Shown: positions 44,004 through 44,783 of the stretch, piece by piece
Layout: each line of letters begins with the position of its first letter
How positions within the stretch are numbered: the first letter of the stretch is position 1
From: Verrucomicrobiales bacterium
GTDB taxonomy: Bacteria > Verrucomicrobiota > Verrucomicrobiia > Verrucomicrobiales > DEV007
Assembly (NCBI GenBank): GCA_028033615.1
Contig: JAOFDG010000009.1
Location: 1 to 44,783, forward strand
Length of the DNA stretch: 44,783 nucleotides
Direction: 5' to 3'
Translations under genes and position numbers: made by a program
The notes under the pieces: model-generated
The model's input: the letters and a program-made list of their open reading frames with translations, nothing else
Databases searched by the model: none
Told to the model about the DNA's origin: nothing

Positions 44004-44783
44004 TCATTTTATCCAGTCGTTATAAATCTCGGAGACTTTTGAACTTTTATTGTCACCGCCGAGGAAAACAAAAGCATAACGGAATGTGATTTTCTCACCG
44101 TCTTTTAATATTAAGTCTCCAGTTCCTCTGGGTTTCCCTTGAAAATGTGAGTACCCGAATGGATTAGCTGCAATTAAACCGTAATCTCTGGCATGCCAAG
44201 TGGTTGGATGCCTTGGATTTGAGGGATGATCAAAAATACCAACACCGACTTGTTCATCTTCGACTTTTCCCCAGTAGTACAACCATTTTGCAGATTTCCC
44301 CCAAACTCCTCCTCCTGAAACTCCATTATTATTAACGGCTTTTCCGGTAGCAACTTTACCTTTCATTCGTAAAGCGGGGTGAGTTCTTATTCCCATGGAG
44401 CCTTCTTTAGTATCACCAAATTTAACATCTCCATTAGTAGCTCTAAGAGTTACCGTATAATCAATTCCACGGCCTCCATTGGGGAGGGACATAAACTTTA
44501 TACTAGTGGTATCAGAACATTGTAGTTCACCCTTAGGGCTGACCCAGTCGTTCTCAGTGATGATTTCATTCTTACCAGATTTAAGGAATTTTTTATGATG
44601 AATCTTTCCCATCTTTTCACCAACATGCCAAAAGCTAATTCCATTCACGTCACCATGTGTGTACCATAATGACTCATGATGTGGATGATCATGAGCTTCA
44701 TTAGGTGAATCTTTTTTTATAGGCCAATCTCTGACCATGCGTTTATTCTTTGGACCAAGGACTGGGTAGAGAATCGGTTTAGC
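44004..44783 (-). CDS. DUF6807 (PmoA-like) family protein, N-terminus cut by the window end
   Basis: The frame stays open to the window edge: reading upstream of the internal Met gives AKPILYPVLGPKNKRMVRDW, so the start lies outside. The rest is DUF6807: DHPHHESLWYTHGDVNGISF near the front, FGYSHFQGKPRGTG and LKDGEKITFRYAFVFLGGDN near the end. This family, often annotated PmoA-related (methane oxygenase PmoA), is widespread in Planctomycetes and Verrucomicrobia and appears to be a secreted beta-rich, sugar-epimerase-like domain. Known biochemistry is scarce, and methane oxidation should not be inferred. It starts the same-strand run with the TonB receptor. Confidence 0.85.
   Translation of the reverse strand, partial: AKPILYPVLGPKNKRMVRDWPIKKDSPNEAHDHPHHESLWYTHGDVNGISFWHVGEKMGKIHHKKFLKSGKNEIITENDWVSPKGELQCSDTTSIKFMSLPNGGRGIDYTVTLRATNGDVKFGDTKEGSMGIRTHPALRMKGKVATGKAVNNNGVSGGGVWGKSAKWLYYWGKVEDEQVGVGIFDHPSNPRHPTTWHARDYGLIAANPFGYSHFQGKPRGTGDLILKDGEKITFRYAFVFLGGDNKSSKVSEIYNDWIK

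Noticed and set aside
44004..44783. Methane oxygenase (PmoA) activity suggested by the common family label
   Set aside because: DUF6807 is not the particulate methane monooxygenase subunit; no copper ligands or PmoB/PmoC genes are present.
1..44783. CRISPR array, insertion sequence, prophage or integrase gene
   Set aside because: No repeat-spacer pattern, transposase or phage gene was found on either strand, so the integration idea at the tRNA rests only on the duplicated tRNA sequence.

Overview
The window is a chromosomal segment, very probably from a marine or aquatic Verrucomicrobiota (PVC superphylum) bacterium with an AT-rich genome (about 40% G+C by eye). Reasons: a DUF1549/DUF1553 cytochrome-c protein next to a DUF1501 Tat-signal protein, a DUF6807 (PmoA-like) protein, a golvesin/xanthan-lyase-type FAD oxidoreductase, a Bacteroidetes-like ParC, and two unrelated secreted proteins ending in a 'W(S/T).... 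FYR' module that I associate with Verrucomicrobia. Almost no gene start in the window has a recognisable Shine-Dalgarno sequence. No insertion sequence, CRISPR array or rRNA was seen.

Layout. 1-4394 (+): tetrapyrrole operon, HemX/CcsA-like membrane protein, hemA, hemC and a fused cobA-hemD, tightly spaced or overlapping. 4431-7204 (-): fused secDF followed by rpsU (bS21). 7399-9543 (-): UlaG-like metallo-beta-lactamase fold hydrolase, MetE-like zinc methyltransferase and a 56-codon unknown ORF. 9796-11817 (+): leuC-leuD. 11810-13762 (-): membrane glycosyltransferase, divergent from an MsbA-type ABC exporter (13840-15567, +). 15569-18434 (-): secreted M1 metallopeptidase and its DUF6702 partner. 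18559-22176 (-): quinone-reductase-like dehydrogenase plus a PhnC-PhnE-PhnE transporter without a binding protein. 22365-24497 (+): parC with a lysine-rich tail. 24503-26671 (-): secreted S8 protease. 26742-28894: mtnP and avtA, convergent. 29035-31296 (+): infA with an Arg-rich extension, parB and an M28 lipoprotein.

31418-36134 is an accessory pocket. It opens with an intact tRNA-Arg(ACG). About 1.2 kb further on lies a decayed but still structured copy of the same tRNA, and between them is a pentapeptide-repeat protein. Next come a small secreted protein with a cyanobacterial-type PEP-CTERM-like sorting tail, and a block of visibly higher G+C (about 33.38-35.97 kb) holding a fragment of a DUF1552-like protein and a secreted FAD oxidoreductase.

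36134-44783 is a secreted or envelope-associated region: a two-gene operon of an unknown small secreted protein and an alpha/beta hydrolase (+), then four same-strand genes (-), DUF6807 protein (cut by the window end), TonB-dependent receptor, DUF1549/1553 cytochrome c and DUF1501. These look like a carbon-acquisition or oxidation module of the PVC type whose substrate is unknown. The most unusual signals are the tRNA-like duplicate, the cyanobacterial-like sorted protein, the G+C block, the basic tails on ParC and IF-1, and the general lack of Shine-Dalgarno sequences.
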